DNA of 64,000 nucleotides from Imbricaverruca yamaguchii (taxonomy: Eukaryota; Arthropoda; Thecostraca; Neoverrucidae). A program made the position numbers and the translations under genes. The DNA is taken from positions 2,599,001-2,663,000 of the forward strand of contig JAOTOL010001636.1 in assembly GCA_034440575.1 (NCBI GenBank), given 5' to 3'. The notes under the pieces are model-generated. The model was not told the DNA's origin. It searched no databases and saw nothing but the letters and a program-made list of their open reading frames with translations. Shown here in pieces: positions 42,950 through 53,620 of the stretch; the stretch's first letter is position 1; each line of letters begins with the position of its first letter.

Positions 42950-43130
42950 CACGGCTGCACAGTGGTTAAGGTGTCGGGCTATGGGTACCAAAGGTCCCGG
43001 GTTCGACTCTAGCGCCACTCAGGACATTTCCCAATCCCGCGGCCCACCGGCGAAACAGTGTGGGCGGCGCCATTAGCCGTGAATGCGCACAAAGTGTGTC
43101 GTGAACCAACCAATATACAAACAAACTTAC
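42950..43130 (+). mobile_element. tRNA-derived SINE, family 2
   Basis: The first bases of the head are replaced (GACACGGCTGCACAGTGG) but GTTAAGGTGTCGGGCTATGG, the B box GGGTTCGACTC, the body and the 3' CGTGAACCAACCAATATAC are intact. Confidence 0.85.
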
Positions 43131-44033
43131 GTTGTCGTGTATTTTGCCAAAATAAGCGCCCGGCTCCACCCCAGGCGCCAAGAGCCCACTCACAGTCCAC
43201 TGGCTGTGGTCCGCAGCTGTTGCGCGCCCTTGATATGCGTGGCAGACGGATATGACGCTGGATGCGAGGCTGGACGCTGGATGCGGGCCTGAGTGGAGCT
43301 CACCGTGGCAGACTGTGCACAGCTCGATAGCAAAGGTCATACTAGCTGTGGAGCCAGTGAGTGCAATGTTTCATGCACACGCATTATGCACAAGGACAGG
43401 CCATCATGATTCACGCTCTTTTTTTCCATTAATGGGCGCCACGATACCATTGTGGCGGTTGCGTTTGATCAGGATGAGTTGTAATTATTCCGGTACTAAA
43501 TGAACTGTATGTGTAATATTTTGATGCTTCTGCACTATTTTGCTGGCCTTCACAGCTGTTCTAAGTAGTGTTCATGTCCGATGTCCCTCCGTCCTATATG
43601 TGCTACACGTCTTATGCGGTAAAATGCATATATTTCACCATTCTCCATGCTGGTTGGTAGGTGCCCCCGAAATAGGCAAAATAATCGTTATGGTACAAGT
43701 CACGGATAGTACAAAGGAAGGTACTCTGTCATACGTGTAGCGACTAATCAGTGGGTACAGGATTTATCCCGGATCAAGAATAGACGCAAAGTGTCGCAGA
43801 ACTTGTGGCATCACTCCTTTCAGGTCTGTTCTATAAATGATCAGGGGCAGAGTCAAGTTGAAGCTTGTTGCTGGTAGTCGACACATGCACAGCGACGTAA
43901 TAGGGCTCTGGGGCACCACCTCTACGAATCTTATGCATAGATGTGAGTAATTGCATGCAGCGCAAATTCACAGCTATCAACCACCCCGAGCTGCCATACG
44001 CGGCTCAGATATGTTGTTATGCTTATTTTCCAG
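43131..44033. other. No supported gene; weak micro-exon signals only
   Basis: On the minus strand at 43.30-43.34 and 43.19-43.23 kb, two stretches of about 36-42 bases have AG and GTGAGC/GTGAGT borders in matching phase, and a plus stretch at 43553-43615 has CACAG and GCG/GTAAAA borders. All are too short to call. Confidence 0.35.
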
Positions 44034-44163
44034 ATATGGAACAAGGTTTGCGATTTTTCCTTACGGACAGCGTGTTTTTCGGACATTCATTTCTATTCCG
44101 TCCAAGGAATATCGCGCTCGTGAAAAGAGTTGGAGCCGCTGTGGTTCAAATGAACGAAAGTGA
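44034..44163 (+). CDS. Possible terminal exon, unrecognised
   Basis: A strong acceptor (GTTGTTATGCTTATTTTCCAG) precedes a frame that is open for 42 codons to TGA: YGTRFAIFPYGQRVFRTF, then a basic, Ser-rich end with one cysteine. A second phase is also open for about the same length (MEQGLRFFLTDSVFFG...) to a TAA a few bases later. Both look acceptable, so the phase is undecided. No polyadenylation signal was found close by, and the 5' part of the gene was not found. Confidence 0.25.
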
Positions 44164-44802
44164 CAGATAATAGCGGTAGGAAATGCTGGTGAGCATGTAT
44201 ATAAAATGGTCAATATAGAAGAGTTCCAGCAGATGGAAAGAAACTTTCATTGTTTCATTGTTTCATAAAAACTTCCATACATCGCTTTCATATATGCTAG
44301 GAAGGATGGACGTTTTGCGATGTGTATTATGGACGAGAGGCACTGTACATCAATTCCCATTAAGACTATTGGGCATCAGCCAGAATTTGTCTTACTTAGT
44401 CGGTCATTTGAACAGAGGTAACTATCATGAGTGAAAGGAGCCGTTTTCATATTGGTAACTAATATCGACACGGGTCCAATTTTGAACCAGTCACGAGTAC
44501 TTGAGCTTCTTCGTTATATTGAATAGCAAAGACGTCTTCACCATTCAGACTCGGTTAAGTTGAACATTGACAATAAAAATATCTCCAAAAACGAGCTTTT
44601 CAAACTTGGTTTCATGAGGAGCGAGATCAATATTTGGCAAATATTGCTAATTTGTTGAAACCAGCACTTTCAACACATCATATAATAATTTTAAATCAGC
44701 TTGTATCGATGCATTGACGCTGAACGTGGTGACTGATGACATCAAAGCATTTAATCAAATAAATCAAACAGAGGCAAGGCTTTTCCCTGATTCACGGCGG
44801 AA

Positions 44803-44990
44803 AAGATGCGATCACAACTACTCAGAAGCGTGGCTTCCGTGGTGTGAAGTGATTTAAATCGGTGCTGAGTTGGCTTGGGTGATTAGAAGATCACTCGCAA
44901 AATCAAGACTACGCGGAGGCGTGGTTTCCGTGGAGTGACGGGGGTTAAATCGATGCTGAGCTGGTGTCGGTGATTATAAGAAAAGTATGG
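44803..44990. repeat. Two-copy tandem duplication, about 92 bp
   Basis: GGCTTCCGTGGTGTGAAGTG...TTAAATCGGTGCTGAGTTGG and GGTTTCCGTGGAGTGACGGG...TTAAATCGATGCTGAGCTGG are adjacent. Confidence 0.85.
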
Positions 44991-45577
44991 GCCAACCTAG
45001 TAGTCTGAACAACCTTCTCCACTAGTTTTGAAATGTAAGTTGGGAGAGCAGATGGACACAAATTTGAAGACTCAGAATCTCTGGACTTGTCGGTGGGATG
45101 AACTGGGGAATGTTTTCACCAGGACGAGAAGTCGTAAGTGGAAGAAATATTTACGTGATGAAAAACATCGATCTAATTTCTCAAACGGCCATTTTGAAGC
45201 GCCGAATGCAAAATCCGGATGGTCTGCAAGCTGCTTCGCCCACGCGAAGGATGGCATGTCCAATATGGCCTAAAGTTATGCGCATGCGCCGTCACCTGCG
45301 CAGACTTGCGAAAGAGTCAGTGGCGCAGCCTCAGGTGGCCACCTCGATTATCACCTCGAGACAATTAGCCAAGAAGTCGTACATGGTGTTAGAGCTGGTG
45401 ACTGGCGCTTTAGTCTGTCCTGAACATCCACCACCTATAACTTCTTAGCCCTAGAACTTTCCCAGGGAGGAGGAAGAGGAGGATTTTATCTCCTCCCTCG
45501 TGTCTTCACGGGATTCCCGGTATAGTCACTTCCGCACTTTGGGCGTCTCAGCAGATTTTGGACGAGGATGGGCAAAC
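44991..45577. other. No supported gene
   Basis: Overlapping plus frames of 81 and 116 codons (45028-45448) are open, basic in composition, with no recognisable motif or splice borders. Confidence 0.4.
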
Positions 45578-45870
45578 GTCTCGGTAGCTCAGTTGGTTAG
45601 AGCGCTGGCCTACACTGGTCTCCCCTGTCCTAGCAAAATATGGTTGGAGTCGCTGCACGCGCTCGCGCTTAGCCCCTGGCAGGGTCAGTTGCCAGCTGGC
45701 CCGATAAGGCCGGGGACGAGCTACCGGGCGGCCGTGTCGTTACATTGACGGCACGCTAAACTTTCCGTCAAGATTCTGCCGTTGAACTGGAATTCATGGA
45801 TCGGATGGTGGGGCCAGGGTTCACGCAACAAGCTCTGCTCTGCAATAGAACCCTGATTCATAATGCCACC
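45578..45870 (+). mobile_element. tRNA-derived SINE, family 3 (copy 2)
   Basis: GGTAGCTCAGTTGGTTAGAGCGCTGG head, body with TACATTGACGGCACGCT and TTCTGCCGTTGAACTGGA, 3' part GGGTTCACGCAACAAGC...ACCCTGATTCATAA as in copy 1. Confidence 0.82.
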
Positions 45871-45974
45871 CCAGCAATAACTCTGAATATTTTTTTTCTC
45901 TCAATAAAACGAACGAGCTTTCGGAGTCGGTTTTTAGCGATCGAACGCTATAGGCGCAAGGCTAAATTTGTTAA

Positions 45975-46605
45975 CACGCGCCCTGGAGACCCTCTGAAAA
46001 TTACGCTCACTGGAGGCGACGGATTCCCCCCTAAGATCTCGGCTCCTATTCAATTTGTGGCAACGAAATTCGCAAGGTGGACGGGTACGGTAGTGAACTG
46101 TATTGTGTGCACATTTTATGACTTTATGTCAATATTTTCGAGGTTAAATGAGGTAAAAAATGTCAAACGTTTTGTTTTTTTGCGTTGCTTGGCTTGTCAT
46201 TGTTATAGATCGCTGTGATTGTGTTTAGGTGCACCAAAATGGCATCGGTGATGTTTTGGAGATTACTAATGATGCAATGCAGATGATAGACTCGGCATTT
46301 GACCTCAGGTCACCTATATAGCAGCACTTTATCAGATCATTACCTGCTCCAGTTACCGGAACCGGGCCGTCCGCCCGACTGCTCCGTTGGGAGGCTCGGC
46401 GCAATCGGCCTCGCAAAGAAGAGAGTGAAGTACATGAATAAAGCATGGGAACACTTCGATACACAATGACAAGCAGTAGTTTTCAGGGCGTGTAGGGAGT
46501 AACATACAAGCTGACGTAAATCGCATTGCAGTCACTTGTATTTATGACAACACTCCAGTTGAACAAGCTTGGTTCCATTAACCTGTCATGAACTGGACCT
46601 GACTC
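45975..46605 (-). mobile_element. TTAA-flanked TIR element, family A copy 3 (truncated)
   Basis: The right end of the family is present in reverse orientation after TTAA (45971-45974): CACGCGCCCTGGAG, then the family interior in reverse complement as far as the ACCTGTCATGAACT block. The duplicated left part and left end are missing. The open frame seen in copies 1 and 2 is present on the minus strand (46225-46464, with PVPVTGAGNDLIKC). Confidence 0.85.
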
Positions 46606-46779
46606 GACCGCCCGTGCCTTTTCGACCTCCCGGTGTGCTCTTGTAATCCTGCTGTCTTTAGTTCCGGTTTCCGGTTTCCGGTTTAGTTCCGGCACATTTG
46701 TGGCCCAAGCACGTCTTTCGGGTCACGGCGCGCCCTGTCTGGCCCAGGCGCGTGGTTCCGGGGACCAGACGCCGGTGTT

Positions 46780-48800
46780 TTGCGCTCGCCGTAATATTTG
46801 GGACCCCTTCTGATTTTGATGTTCGAATCTCGAACTGATTTTCCCTTCCCCAGCGCTAATATCTTTGTGTACCGCCGCGATTTTTTAGCTCCAGTAGGTT
46901 TTTTCTGGCGCTATGTTTTGGGTCCCAGGGCGATCTTCTTGGCCCAGGCATTCATTTTTTTTAATCACTCCGTATTTGGGGGGAGGTTTCAGGATTCATG
47001 TTTTCAAGTCCTTACGCGATTTTGTGGCAACGCATCTGTACCCTCGACGCCAACTTTTGGGAGCCCCGACGGGAGTTTTTGATCCCATGTCGCACATTTC
47101 TGAGACTACAGACGGGAATTTTGGGTCCCTAACGCGATACTTGAGGCTCGTTGGGAGTTTCCGGGACGCGTTAAGCTTAGCAGGGGACAAGAGCCATTTT
47201 TGCAAGCCCCTGTGTAAATTTTCCGGCCCCGGCGCGAGATTTCTGGGCCCGTTCGATTAATTTGGAGTTCTCCTCGTGAATTCGGAAGAACTTTTTAGGA
47301 CCTCCTGCACGATTCTTGAAAGCTCATCGCACTCGGGATGGAGGTGGGAATTTTCCGCTTTGGTACACCACTGCGGCTGCTCGTCGGAGTTTTCTTTTGC
47401 AGCCGATAGCACCCTTTAGTGTACAAATACCCTTCGGAAAATTGTATTTCGGGTTATATTCGTAATTTTCCGGTGCTGAGGTCGATTCGATCGAGTTGCG
47501 TTGCGATCTTTTCGGGAAGAGTTCTATTTCTCATGGACCCTGCGCGATATTGTGGGATACCGATACGATTTTCCAGGCTCCCGGTGCGATTATTTTCGGT
47601 GATTAGACAAGTTTATTTTCCATGGCCTAACGATTTTTTAGTAGTCATTGACGCGATTTGTTGGGCTCGGTGATATTCCGAGCAAAAAAATTTTTTGTTG
47701 TCGGGCAGCTATGACTCTTTGGGCCACTGAGTGATCTTTTGGGCCTCAATGTGATTTTCAAGGGATTCGATGGGACTTTGTTTGTTCCAGTGCGATATTT
47801 TGACCCTAACGTCATTTATCTGGATTCCTAATGCAAAGTTTAGTGGTCTCGACACGTTTTTAGCGACCCAATATGCCTTGCAAGCTTTTGGTGCGATTGT
47901 TGGGGACCCAGAGTTATTTTTAATATCTTGATTATTTCCTTGGGTGCCCGACTTCATTTGGTTGGGTCTCGATGAGACGTTTGGGCTTCGGTGCAACCTG
48001 TCGAGCCCCCTCGTAATTTTCAGGGGCCCAAGCGCGAACTTTTGAGGCCTCCAACGCAATATGTCTGGGCCAGACCCGTCTTTTTGGAGCTCTGGCGCGT
48101 TTTTCAAGGACACTGACACGACGTCTTTGGCCCTAGCGTGATTTTCAGGTGCCCCAACCCAACGTGTGGGGGTCAAGAGCGATTTTCATGGATCTCGGCC
48201 TGATCTTTTGGGCCTCAGCGAGATTTACATGGGTCCAGATCGTCTTTTTGGCCTCCTAGCGTCATTACCAAGGGGCCGGCGAGACGTCTTGGGCCCTAGC
48301 GCGATTTTCAAAGGCTACGACGCGACATTTTGGGGCCCCAGCGTGGCTTTAAGTGATCACGGCCCGACCTTTTAGGGCCCGTAGCGTGGCTTTGTGTCCC
48401 GGCACGACTTTTCGGGCCTCCAACGAGATTTTCAATGGCCCGGTCAGACTTTTGGGGGGGTTCTGAACCCTATCCGGGACGCCGGCCCGACCTTTTGAGG
48501 CCATTAGTATGACTTTTAGGTGGCCCTGTGTTATTTTTTCTTTAAAAATCCCATATTTTGAAGCCCGCAGTGTTATTCTTAGTCATTTTGTCATTCTAAA
48601 GGATTTTTTATGTTCATTAATGTGATTTCCAGGGGTCTCTGTACGATTTTGGGCACCCGGCGACATTTGCGGGGGCCCCTGGGTCATTTTTCGATCCTCG
48701 ATGCGATTTGTAGGCACCCCGGTGAAAATTTTCGGGCCTCAGCGAGGTTTTTAAGTGGTCCAGTGAACTTTTTTTCTTCGAACCACGGTGCGGTTCTTGT
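46780..48800. repeat. Long, very degenerate repeat with period about 30 bp
   Basis: Words such as GGGCCCC(A/G)GCGCGATTTT, GGCCTCAGCGAG and CGACTTTTGGG recur about every 28-32 bases for 2 kb. Individual copies match only loosely. This looks like an ancient minisatellite that is no longer homogenised. The ORFs within it are not trusted. Confidence 0.6.
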
Positions 48801-48815
48801 GGGCCTCATAACCTC

Positions 48816-49013
48816 TCAATGGAGCAACTGCCCCCTTTGCTCGGGGGTAGTAGATGGAAAAGGGATAGTGTTGCCCGGAATGAAAAGTCGATCAGCATTC
48901 CACCATGTTGCACACCTCGACATATTTACGAAGGCATCTAGCTTCATCTGTCTCTTCATTTTAGGAACATCGAAGAAAGGATAACAAATGAATATCTTGC
49001 TCTCGTCACTCAT
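48816..49013 (-). CDS. Unrecognised 65-codon ORF
   Basis: The minus frame from ATG reads MSDESKIFICYPFFDVPKMK, then RQMKLDAFVNMSRCATWWN and IPGNTIPFPSTTPEQRGQ before a stop. The composition is protein-like and it lies just outside the degenerate 30-bp repeat. No splice borders, promoter or family evidence. It may be a fragment of a transposon ORF. Confidence 0.25.
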   Translation of the reverse strand: MSDESKIFICYPFFDVPKMKRQMKLDAFVNMSRCATWWNADRLFIPGNTIPFPSTTPEQRGQLLH

Positions 49014-49696
49014 GTCATTCGGCCCGGCTCGACTCGCCCTCTCCCTCTCTTCTGTGGTGTGCGTAGAAGTCCAAAAGGTCGTGATTTTGTGATACCACCG
49101 TTAATAGACCAAATTGTTGGCTTTGTATCGGGCATTTTCACACAAACATTCCACATTTGAGCCTTTCTCGTTGCTTTGGCCTCTGCCTAAGTGCTGTCAA
49201 ATAACTACCACTTTTCTTCGTGATAAAGATTCACCGATCCAAGTATAAAATCACTTCTGTCCAAGAAAAAAGCCTATCGGAACTACACAACGGTTTTTTT
49301 TCTCCTTTGAATTTCACTCTGATTGTGATTTTTCACTCCGCTAGGTGGGATTTCACGGCACTAGGTGAGACGCATCCCACCTAGTTAGCATGTTAGAGGA
49401 GACCCACTTCGTCAGCACTTTTCCGTTTAAACATTTCCTGATTATTTAGTTTTCGGATGGGCTAAGTTCATGGAAAACTCGTAGAGGGGAAAAATATTCA
49501 TTAAGTTAATGTGTTTTCAAGACGGCAAAAAATAGTGGCCCGATTCCGGGGAGAAATTGACATTTTGGGTTACCCTAGGCTGATCGACCCGTGGCTGAGC
49601 CCCCAACTGATCTTGTGATCCTACAACCCTGAATATTACTGGATAGAGGCATGACTTGATACTAATTGTCTGCCCTAGATAATGGGGTATATATAG

Positions 49697-49698
<2 letters not shown>
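49014..49698. other. No feature seen
   Basis: AT-rich unique sequence. Confidence 0.45.

Positions 49699-49756
<58 letters not shown>
49699..49756. repeat. (AT)n microsatellite
   Basis: About 28 AT units, followed by looser TATATG words. Confidence 0.97.
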
Positions 49757-49758
<2 letters not shown>

Positions 49759-49814
49759 GTATAAATACCTATACGTGTATGTGTATATATATATGTATAT
49801 ACGTACAGACTGGA

Positions 49815-50514
49815 CTCGAAGTAGTTCGCGGTCAATATCGAGGTCAAGTCAGAAGAGGCCATGCCTCGATTGCACCATAAGGGAGTGGGAGGACGTCTTT
49901 GGGGGAGTGGCATGGAGATTTTCACTACTTAATCACTAGTATTATTGCATTAAATGACGTGAAATGGAGTCAAAACATACTGAACCACATATACGTCACA
50001 TATATGCGTTATCATGATGTCAAGCTTCATATTATGCGAACTAGTTGGTGATAGGGGAGTGACGCAAGTATCATGGAGATAATATAGAGGAACGCCACAC
50101 AATAGTTGCATCCGAATTAAGAGAAACTGTCCCGCCCTGCAAAGTTTTAATAATTATCAAAATGTTGCCTTAGTAGTGGGTGAATGGTGTATGGCAGCCA
50201 CATAAATTTTGCCCACGACTACTTGCAGGTAGCTATCGTAAGAACACTGAAGGCAACTAGCATGTTCATTCTCCCCTGATGATTGACTTCATGTTCTATT
50301 CCACCACCTTTCTGGGAGTGCCGCGACTTGTTAAGTGATTTTCGTGTTGACATAGGGTATTTTGTGCAGTTGGGTGAGATATATCGGCATTCATTATCAC
50401 CTGATCATGGGTAACAAACTTGCAAAAGATGGTTCGTGAATGAATGTGCACTGTGACTATGGACCTTTTAGTGCACTGTACGTTATTAAACGACAAAACA
50501 AAGTTAAACGATCC
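49815..50514. other. No feature seen; probable 3' flank of the mini-gene at 50.7 kb
   Basis: No tandem repeats. No AATAAA on the minus strand was found close after the candidate stop at 50685, so the 3' end of that gene is undefined. Confidence 0.4.
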
Positions 50515-50640
50515 CATGTCTTATACAGACATTTTTTGTCATTGATGATGTTTCTACTAGCGATCCCGTACCTTACATACACATTTTCTGTCATTCATTA
50601 GTCTCCATTAATGATCCCTTACCTTACATAGACACTTCCT
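50515..50640. repeat. Degenerate tandem repeat, unit about 62 bp, two to three copies
   Basis: GATCCC(G/T)TACCTTACATA(C/G)ACA followed by TTTCTGTCATT recurs, with a weaker first copy. Confidence 0.75.
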
Positions 50641-50684
50641 GTCTCCAGTTATTGTAATTACTTACTAATTGCTGATTGCACAGG

Positions 50685-50741
50685 TTAGATCGGTTCAGAG
50701 CAATCCACGTCGACGGGGCAAATGTAGCCGTTACGTTTCAG
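50685..50741 (-). CDS. Possible exon 2 of a small secreted peptide gene
   Basis: Acceptor CTCTATTTTGAAAG, then 18 codons in phase 0 ending in TAA: LKRNGYICPVDVDCSEPI. Joined to exon 1 (50892-50954) through a 150-base intron it gives a 39-residue precursor: a signal peptide, a Lys-Arg dibasic site and a 15-residue peptide with two cysteines five residues apart, able to form a small disulphide loop. Such a layout resembles short cyclic neuropeptide or defence-peptide precursors, but it matches no peptide I know and has no amidation Gly. An alternative is that this exon is not used and a different exon lies further downstream. Confidence 0.35.
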   Translation of the reverse strand: MKRNGYICPVDVDCSEPI

Positions 50742-50891
50742 CTTTCAAAATAGAGGTACGCAGACACACATGTCTGTCACGTGTATATTTTTAAGTGTCT
50801 GCACATCACATGCTGATGTTCAAATGCATACCGTGCATCATACTCCGTGGAGACTGCACTCACGATACACACTAATATAATTAATATTTAC

Positions 50892-50954
50892 CTGCGTGAA
50901 GACAGTTAGCAGAACAGCGCAAAATAGCAGCAGGGTAACCGTAATGGACGTCAT
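50892..50954 (-). CDS. Exon 1 encoding a signal peptide
   Basis: Minus strand. ATG is preceded by AGCCAACACC, a good start context. The 21 codons MTSITVTLLLFCAVLLTVFTQ form a typical signal peptide: one Met, short polar start, hydrophobic core and a small-residue end. Directly after comes the donor CAG/GTAAAT, phase 0. A TATA box lies about 60 bases upstream of the ATG. Promoter, start context, signal peptide and donor in the right order and spacing make this the best-supported gene start in the window. The mature product depends on the next exon. Confidence 0.55.
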
Positions 50955-51011
50955 GGTGTTGGCTTCGCACCGGATCGCTGCGCAGTAATTCGCGGAGGCC
51001 GTGCCACGCAC

Positions 51012-51017
51012 TTTATA
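51012..51017 (-). promoter_or_regulatory. TATA box of the small secreted protein gene
   Basis: GGGTATAAAG on the minus strand, 57 bases before the ATG at 50954. A transcription start about 25-30 bases downstream would leave a 5' leader of about 30 bases. Confidence 0.5.
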
Positions 51018-51354
51018 CCCATTGCGCATCATTCGACCGAGTGTCACCTTGGTCAGATGCTATCCTGGCATCGACGCGGTGTTCGGCAGCAAGTCGCAAT
51101 CTCGCGTCAGCGGTGGCTCTGCCGCGAGGTCAGGTCGTGCGCTATCAGCGTGTGTGTGTGGGTGAATTTTGCCAGCCTGCCACCGTATGGTGATATCGCC
51201 TGGTAATCAGCAGGCTATTGCAAAATATTTGCGTATTGCACAGAGCCGACTGGCGCTTCCTGCCACCATCAGCGTGTCCGGGTGACGCTTCCCTCTAGTT
51301 GACCCCCCCCTCTGGCTGGCGGCACCCGCGCAAGTCGAGCGATGCGCCGCGAAA
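51018..51354. other. Upstream flank of the small secreted protein gene; no repeat
   Basis: GC-rich sequence between the TATA box and the 34-bp array. Possible regulatory DNA. No motif that I can name. Confidence 0.35.
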
Positions 51355-52412
51355 TGCTCGGCGGTGACGACCGGTGCGTGTCACGTCGGACCAGTCGGTC
51401 ACGACCGGTACGTGTCACAGTCACGTCGGACCGGTCGGTCACGGCCGGTACGTGTCACGTCGGACCAGTCGGTCACGGCCGGTACGTGTCACGTCGGACC
51501 AGTCGGTCACGGCCGGTACGTGTCACGTCGGACCAGTCGGCCACGGCCGGTACGTGTCACATCGGACAGTCGGTCACGGCCGGTACGTGTCACGTCGGAC
51601 CAGTCGGTCACGGCCGGTACGTGTCACGTCGGACCAGTCGGTCACGGCCGGTACGTGTCACGTCGGACCGGTCGGTCACGGCCGGTGCGTGTCACGTCGG
51701 ACCAGTCGGTCACGGCCGGTGCGTGTCACGTCGGACCGGTCGGTCACGGCCGGTACGTGTCACGTCGGACCAGTCGGTCACGACCGGTACGTGTCACGTA
51801 TCCCGCGTGTCGGACGTCGGTCACGGCCGGTCGTGTCACGTCGGACCAGTCGGTCACGGCCGGTACGTGTCACGTCGGACCAGTCGGTCACGGCCGGTAC
51901 GTGTCACGTCGGACCAGTCGGTCACGGCCGGTACGTGTCACGTCGGACCAGTCGGTCACGGCCGGTACGTGTCACGTCGGACCAGTCGGTCACGGCCGGT
52001 ACGTGTCACGTCGGACCAGTCGGTCACGGCCGGTACGTGTCACGTCGGACCAGTCGGTCACGGCCGGTACGTGTCACGTCGGACCAGTCGGTCACGGCCG
52101 GTACGTGTCACGTCGGACCAGTCGGTCACGACCGGTACGGCAGCACGTCGGACCGGTCGGTCACGGCCGGTACGTGTACGGGCGCGGTCCGGCGGTCTGT
52201 CGTCGGACCGTCGGTCACGGCCGGTACGTGTACGTCGGACCAGTCGGTCACGGCCGGTACGTGTCACGTCGGACCAGTCGGTCACGACCGGTACGTGTCA
52301 CAGTCACGTCGGACCAGTCGGTCACGGCCGGTACGTGTCACGTCGGACCAGTCGGTCACGGCCGGTACGTGTCACGTCGGACCAGTCGGCCACGGCCGGT
52401 ACGGAGGTGGCT
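51355..52412. repeat. Minisatellite, unit 34 bp, about 31 copies
   Basis: Unit CGGACCAGTCGGTCACGGCC plus GGTACGTGTCACGT. Many units are identical. Exceptions are grouped at 51800-51830, 52135-52150 and 52180-52240. The unit lacks stops in three plus frames, so ORFs of 346, 365 and 403 codons overlap. They are artefacts. Because 34 is not a multiple of three, each frame cycles with a 102-bp period. Confidence 0.98.
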
Positions 52413-52883
52413 AAGGACCACAGCAAAGCCCTGTCTTAGAGCCAACCTGTTCCAAACTCCTTCAGTTCAGCTTTCGGCTCCAGTATTTCCCACTTTTCGT
52501 ACCTATCTACGTAAGCATATAAGTAACCTACTCCTACCCTATTATGTCCCACATTTCTTTAATTTCGGCAATTAATGGAAACAATTTGTGTGAGACATGT
52601 ATCGATGTAGGCCGGAAGTGAGCTTACCCTGCGATTTCATCTGACGGTGCAATACACTCCAAAGAAACCCTTCCGTTCATCTAGCGAAGGCCGCAAACCC
52701 TGGGCTTCTTACGAAACAAAAGCACGATATAGGCGACATCCGACACAGGCGCTCCTCATTCATAAGTATTTCATATCGGTGATAGAGCAGTTGCAAGTTC
52801 AATATGTAAATCCGAACTCGAATTTTCACGATAATTACGAGCTGCCCATGAACTTCCTGTGCCTAATTTTTCCGATCTTTCAG

Positions 52884-52944
52884 CAAGTAAGAGCATCATT
52901 TTGTTCGGAAACAAAATTAAATAATACCCTTCAGCTCTGCCCAG
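52884..52944 (+). CDS. Possible internal exon, unrecognised
   Basis: The acceptor is strong (branch-like CCTAAT, then TTTTTCCGATCTTTCAG) and so is the donor CCCAG/GTAAGA. 61 bases: 20 codons QVRASFCSETKLNNTLQLCP plus one base, with two cysteines. A terminal exon candidate at 53192 continues in phase. No upstream exon was identified. Confidence 0.3.
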
Positions 52945-53191
52945 GTAAGAGAATGCCTCACGTGGCTTATTGGATGGACCACCCGTGCATCACTCATGGC
53001 TGGGAGTGCGCGCTGTGTGCCAGCGCCATGAGCAGCCTAACAAACTAAAAACAATCTACGATGATGCTAAAACTGATTATACCACTTTGACATCAATGCT
53101 CCGACACCATGTGACACATATCCCTTGTGGAAATTCCGGAAGAGGGTGCTAACTAGGCCAATATTTGCAACCTCCTGGCCTTCTTCACCAG

Positions 53192-53220
53192 CTGTGACTC
53201 GTCTCCGAGTGGTTGATTGA
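53192..53220 (+). CDS. Possible terminal exon joined to 52884-52944
   Basis: The acceptor has a GCTAACT branch-like site and a long pyrimidine tract ending TTCTTCACCAG. Joined to the previous exon the frame reads A-VTRLRVVD and stops at TGA 53218-53220. The intron would be 247 bases. Coding length is too short for confidence by itself. Confidence 0.25.
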
Positions 53221-53620
53221 CCTGACGAGTGGTGGATGGACCTAAACCAGCTTCTGACGGAAACAGTGAGTCACAAGTTCGGATTCACGCATCTCCGAGA
53301 GCATTATCGATGGAGACACCGCCAGGAGGACCCCAGCAATTATCATTGGCAGGCAGTAGTACGCTTAATAAGCCAATCCTCCTGACTCGATGCCATACAA
53401 TTACAGTTGCTAAAATGCTTAAATTTCCTGTTACAAATCATTCCGACGATGGACCGGGTATATCTGGTCGAATTTAGAATCGACATCCACTCGCATGAAG
53501 AACTCACTCTGTCCTGGAAGCGTAGCCAAAGGTCGTTCCAACATTTTTCTTTGCGCATTGCTTATAACCTGAGGTGCACAGGCCACGCATACTTAGGAAG
53601 AAATACCTGAAAAGCCATCC

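Noticed and set aside
45028..45448. 81- and 116-codon plus ORFs
   Set aside because: Two frames open over the same bases, basic composition, no splice borders or motif.
51342..52575. Overlapping plus ORFs of 346-403 codons
   Set aside because: They are produced by a 34-bp tandem unit without stop codons; three frames are open at once and cycle through each other.
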